Shown one piece after another: positions 6,930 to 9,103 of a stretch of DNA of 9,103 nucleotides (position 1 is its first letter; each line of letters opens with the position of its first letter). A model generated the notes under the pieces. That model searched no databases, was not told the DNA's origin, and saw only the letters and a program-made list of their open reading frames with translations. The stretch is from assembly GCA_947176545.1 (NCBI GenBank), contig CAMWRB010000037.1, positions 1-9,103 of the forward strand, in the 5' to 3' direction. The position numbers were made by a program, and so were the translations under genes. The DNA is from an uncultured Porphyromonadaceae bacterium. GTDB taxonomy: Bacteria; Bacteroidota; Bacteroidia; Bacteroidales; Muribaculaceae.

Positions 6930-7970
6930 TCACACACGGTCGGTGTCATAGATTTTCCAGCTGTGGCCACCACCCTCGGTAAATTGAAATGGCATCGTAA
7001 AACCGGGAAGCCGTTTGAGCGCATCGACGACAAGGGGCTTCTTGACCGGGTCCACCATAAACATGATGAAACCGCCACCGCCCGCGCCGCTGACCTTGCC
7101 TGACAGCGCCCCCGCAGCCAAAGCCACATCAAAGGCTTCCTGTATCATCGGGTTGGTGATGGAGTCGGCCATCTTCTTCTTATTCTCCCACGCACGGCCT
7201 AAAATATCGGCAAACGCGTGCATATCACCTTTGAGCAGGGCATGTTTCATATCTATGGCCGATTGCTTTATCTCGTGCATGGCGTCTATGGCATCACGAT
7301 TGCCCTCGACTGTATTCTTCTTCTGCTGGTCGATAATGCGGGCACTGCTGCGCGATGCACCCGTGAAGTACAGCACGAGCGATGCCTCAAGCTCGTCCAC
7401 AATCCAGCGTTTGATTTTCAACGGATTGACTATCACAAGATTGTCCTTGTGAAACTCCATAAAATTGAAGCCGCCGAACGCCGCTGCATATTGGTCCTGT
7501 TTACCTCCTGTCAGCATAAGGTCCTGTCGTTCGATTTCAAAGGCCAGACGCGAAGTCTCGTAGTCACCGAGCGGTAGTGACAACCATTCGATAAAGGCTT
7601 TGAGTATACACACCACCATAGCTGAGGATGTACCCAGACCGGAACCTACCGGCGCATCGTTATATGTCGTAATCTTAAAACCTCGCGGAGTGATGTCATA
7701 ATCCTTGACAATGCGGTTGTAGACACCCTTTATCAACACGGCATCACCGTCGATATCGAGAGCGGACGACAGTGGATAGCTCTTGAAACAATTCGCATCG
7801 TATGAATTGATGACTATCTCATCGCTGTCAAGTTCCTCTATGGTGCAGTAGGTATAAAGGTTGATTGTAGCATTCAGCACCAGACCGCCATATTGGTCGC
7901 TGTAAGGAGAGATATCCGAACCGCCACCGGCCAGTCCGAGGCGCAATGGGGATTTGCTGCGTATTAACAT
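6930..7970 (-). CDS. hddA: D-glycero-D-manno-heptose 7-phosphate kinase (GHMP family)
   Basis: Cytoplasmic GHMP-superfamily kinase of 346 residues that phosphorylates C1 of D-glycero-D-manno-heptose 7-phosphate to give the 1,7-bisphosphate. All three GHMP motifs are visible: the N-terminal RSKSPLRLGLAGGGSD (about residues 4-19), the ATP-binding PVGSGLGTSSA, and the C-terminal KVSGAGGGGF. I place the start at ATG 7970, because MLIRSKSPLRLGLAGGG matches the standard N-terminus; an upstream in-frame TTG at 7994 would overlap a candidate -7 box. It is the first gene of the heptose set. Because HddA-type kinases make the alpha-1-phosphate and HldE-type kinases the beta form, the route seen here should give the alpha-linked series, which fits a GDP-type nucleotidyltransferase. 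Fucokinase or a similar GHMP sugar kinase is less likely given the gmhA and gmhB neighbours. Confidence 0.92.
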   Translation of the reverse strand: MLIRSKSPLRLGLAGGGSDISPYSDQYGGLVLNATINLYTYCTIEELDSDEIVINSYDANCFKSYPLSSALDIDGDAVLIKGVYNRIVKDYDITPRGFKITTYNDAPVGSGLGTSSAMVVCILKAFIEWLSLPLGDYETSRLAFEIERQDLMLTGGKQDQYAAAFGGFNFMEFHKDNLVIVNPLKIKRWIVDELEASLVLYFTGASRSSARIIDQQKKNTVEGNRDAIDAMHEIKQSAIDMKHALLKGDMHAFADILGRAWENKKKMADSITNPMIQEAFDVALAAGALSGKVSGAGGGGFIMFMVDPVKKPLVVDALKRLPGFTMPFQFTEGGGHSWKIYDTDRV

Positions 7971-7991
7971 AGTTATTAGATTTGGTAACGA

Positions 7992-8023
7992 CAAATTTAA
8001 TAAATTTTAATATTCCACAAAAA
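7992..8023 (-). promoter_or_regulatory. Candidate promoter of the heptose genes (-33 TTTTTG, -7 TAAATTTG)
   Basis: On the minus strand TTTTTG (8023-8018) and TAAATTTG (7999-7992) are separated by 18 bases, close to the usual Bacteroidetes spacing of about 19-21, and the -7 box fits TAnnTTTG exactly. It lies about 21 bases upstream of the hddA ATG, predicting a leader of about 15-20 bases. It competes with the -7 box at 8064-8071. Confidence 0.5.
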
Positions 8024-8063
8024 TTTTTTTACATCTAAAGACCCTATGAATCTCCTCATGATA

Positions 8064-8071
8064 CAAAGATA
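8064..8071 (-). promoter_or_regulatory. Second candidate -7 box for hddA (TATCTTTG)
   Basis: TATCTTTG on the minus strand is an exact TAnnTTTG match of the same form as the box at 4846-4853. Use of this box would give hddA a leader of roughly 85-90 bases. No convincing -33 element is seen. An inverted repeat (8075-8091) lies directly upstream of it, over the region that sigma factor would contact. Confidence 0.45.
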
Positions 8072-8074
8072 AAT

Positions 8075-8091
8075 ACTGCGTTTTATGCAGT
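8075..8091. repeat. Inverted repeat ACTGC/GCAGT between divergent promoters
   Basis: ACTGC (8075-8079) and GCAGT (8087-8091) form a perfect 5-base dyad around a 7-base AT-rich centre. It lies between the minus-strand -7 box (8064-8071) and the plus-strand -7 box (8119-8126), a place where an operator would affect both directions. No regulator gene is in the window. Confidence 0.35.
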
Positions 8092-8118
8092 CGGTGTAAA
8101 AATATCAGGATTTTTGTC

Positions 8119-8126
8119 TATATTTG
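8119..8126 (+). promoter_or_regulatory. Candidate -7 box (TATATTTG) toward the methyltransferase
   Basis: TATATTTG matches TAnnTTTG exactly. No good -33 element stands 19-21 bases upstream. The start of transcription would be near 8131-8134, leaving a leader of about 145 bases before the methyltransferase ATG at 8278, or only a few bases before the short ORF at 8139. Confidence 0.4.
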
Positions 8127-8138
8127 TAATATAGTGGC

Positions 8139-8195
8139 ATGAATAATCAGCAAATGGTCATTGAAAAATTAGGTAAAATGGCATCGAAGCCATAA
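8139..8195 (+). CDS. Possible short leader ORF upstream of the methyltransferase
   Basis: ATG at 8139 opens 18 codons (MNNQQMVIEKLGKMASKP) ending in TAA at 8193-8195. It begins 12 bases after the -7 box at 8119-8126, so it would be the first start codon on the transcript. Its last codons overlap the right part of an interrupted palindrome (8172-8199), an arrangement seen in leader peptides that control a downstream gene. An ORF this short occurs easily by chance, and I recognise no similarity. Confidence 0.2.
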   Translation: MNNQQMVIEKLGKMASKP

Positions 8196-8199
8196 AACC
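8172..8199. repeat. Interrupted palindrome / hairpin before the methyltransferase
   Basis: ATGGC (8178-8182) and GCCAT (8189-8193) pair perfectly around the loop ATCGAA. Beyond a symmetric AAA/AAA internal loop, GGT (8172-8174) pairs with ACC (8197-8199). The whole is a symmetric 28-base dyad about 80 bases upstream of the methyltransferase start. It could be an operator or an RNA hairpin in the leader. No T-tract follows, so it is not a classical terminator. Confidence 0.45.
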
Positions 8200-8277
8200 G
8201 GCTCCAAAACCGTCATAAGGATTAGACCATACCTCAGATTACTATCCCGCAGTTGAGGCGCTGTCAGCTTGTTTAAA

Positions 8278-9103
8278 ATGAATATGCAGACTATTTCAAG
8301 AACTAAAGCAAAGCCCTTCCTTAAATGGGCCGGTGGCAAAACCCAGTTGCTGCCAACCATAGATTCGTTCCTGCCGAAATCTTTTTGCCGAGAAAAAAAC
8401 ATAACATATATAGAACCGTTTGTAGGTGGCGGAGCAATGGTTTTCTTCATGCTCAGGAAATATCCCAACATTAAGAAGGCCATCATAAACGACATAAATC
8501 CCCATTTAATTAAGACCTACATTATTATTAGAGATAATCCCTATTCTTTGATTGACACATTGTCTGAGTTGCAAGAAAAATTCAGAGTAGCCGGTGACTT
8601 TGAAGCGCAAAAAGAACTCTTTCTAAATATCCGTACTCGTTTTAACCATAAAACACTTACAGACATTGAAGAAGCCGGCTATATGATTTTTCTAAACCGA
8701 ACTTGCTTTAACGGGTTATATCGTGAAAACTCCAAGGGCGTTTTTAACGTCCCGTTCGGCAAATATTCTAATCCAACGATATGTGATGAATCGCTGATTA
8801 TTGCGGACAGTGAACTCTTGCAGAAAGTAGAGATTCTTAATGGAGATTTTGCCCAAACCGCTGAATATGTTGATGGATATACATTTTTCTATTTTGACCC
8901 TCCTTACAGACCGTTGGATGCAACATCAAGTTTCAATTCTTATGTAAAAGAACCATTTGATGATAATGAACAAATTCGGTTAAAAGAATTCTATACTTAT
9001 CTTTCAGTGGAAGGTTGTCGAGAAATGCTAAGTAACTCTGACGGTAAAGGCCGTAATGCAGAAGATGTTTTCTTTGACGAACTCTATCAGGATTTTTTCA
9101 TTG
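8278..9103 (+). CDS. dam: Dam/DpnM-family adenine-N6 DNA methyltransferase, 3' end outside the window
   Basis: The first 275 codons of a class-alpha (D12) adenine methyltransferase; the frame runs off the right edge without a stop. It has the AdoMet-binding FLKWAGGK (14-21) and EPFVGGGA (46-53), the catalytic DPPY (207-210), and conserved FLNRTCFNGLYRENSKGVFNVPFGKY-type residues at 138-163 found in DpnM/MboIA-like enzymes. LSNSD (251-255) lies near the end. Related proteins are about 270-320 residues, so only a few tens of residues should be missing. An in-frame TGA at 8254-8256 bounds the start; ATG 8278 is preferred, ATG 8284 is an alternative. G+C is about 35-38%, well below the rest of the window, which suggests acquisition. 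Enzymes of this family methylate the A of GATC, and in Bacteroidales they are often paired with a DpnII-type endonuclease, which would lie just past the edge. Confidence 0.9.
   Translation, partial: MNMQTISRTKAKPFLKWAGGKTQLLPTIDSFLPKSFCREKNITYIEPFVGGGAMVFFMLRKYPNIKKAIINDINPHLIKTYIIIRDNPYSLIDTLSELQEKFRVAGDFEAQKELFLNIRTRFNHKTLTDIEEAGYMIFLNRTCFNGLYRENSKGVFNVPFGKYSNPTICDESLIIADSELLQKVEILNGDFAQTAEYVDGYTFFYFDPPYRPLDATSSFNSYVKEPFDDNEQIRLKEFYTYLSVEGCREMLSNSDGKGRNAEDVFFDELYQDFFI

Larger units (their letters stand above)
7971..8277. other. AT-rich divergent intergenic region
   Basis: This 307-base stretch separates hddA (minus) from the methyltransferase (plus). From the hddA side it holds a -33/-7 pair (7992-8023), a second -7 box (8064-8071), a dyad (8075-8091), a plus-strand -7 box (8119-8126), an 18-codon ORF (8139-8195) and an interrupted palindrome (8172-8199). 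The last part, about 8196-8272, is richer in G+C than both flanks and carries no complete gene. No tRNA or recognisable terminator is seen. Confidence 0.6.

Noticed and set aside
7971..7994. TTG at 7994 as start of hddA, eight codons upstream
   Set aside because: The ATG at 7970 gives the standard HddA N-terminus, and the TTG overlaps a good -7 box.
8197..8213. CCGGCTCCAAAACCG resembles a tRNA-Trp anticodon arm
   Set aside because: The stem does not pair properly, and no T-arm, acceptor stem or D-arm can be found around it.
1..9103. CRISPR array, insertion sequence or integrase
   Set aside because: No spaced direct repeats of suitable length, no transposase or recombinase motifs and no terminal inverted repeats were seen in the window.

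Overview
The window looks like a chromosomal piece of a Bacteroidales bacterium, possibly Muribaculaceae-like; the family is an inference. The evidence is a backbone of roughly half G+C, several TAnnTTTG -7 elements typical of the Bacteroidetes primary sigma factor, few Shine-Dalgarno sequences, and gene families common in gut Bacteroidales envelope biology.

Layout. Positions 1-119 are non-coding, with a phased CCCGAA repeat and a -7 box directly before the first gene. Positions 120-2526 (+) hold a two-gene unit: a MATE-family exporter followed after 4 bases by a sialic acid (nonulosonic acid) synthase, neuB. It converges on a minus-strand block. Read in the direction of transcription, that block is hddA (7970-6930), gmhA (6868-6272), a fused nucleotidyltransferase/phosphatase hddC-gmhB (6275-4965), a 149-base gap with its own -7 box, then a CDP-alcohol phosphatidyltransferase (4815-4117), a GtrA-like membrane protein (4090-3509) and a PlsC-type acyltransferase (3479-2568). 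Positions 7971-8277 are an AT-rich divergent intergenic region with promoter candidates, two inverted repeats and a very short ORF. From 8278 (+) to the window end runs a D12-class adenine DNA methyltransferase of the Dam/DpnM type, cut off by the window edge. It is AT-rich compared with the rest and looks acquired.

How the genes work together. hddA, gmhA and hddC-gmhB cover all four chemical steps from sedoheptulose 7-phosphate to a nucleotide-activated D-glycero-D-manno-heptose, using three polypeptides. The next three genes suggest synthesis or remodelling of a phospholipid and movement of a lipid-linked sugar. With neuB and the MATE transporter, most of the window serves the cell surface.

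The most striking observation is not a gene. The tetranucleotide GATC does not occur anywhere in the 9,103 bases, although about 35 copies would be expected by chance, and the window ends in a methyltransferase of the family that typically modifies GATC. This points to long-standing GATC-specific restriction in the lineage. The matching endonuclease, if present, lies beyond the right edge.
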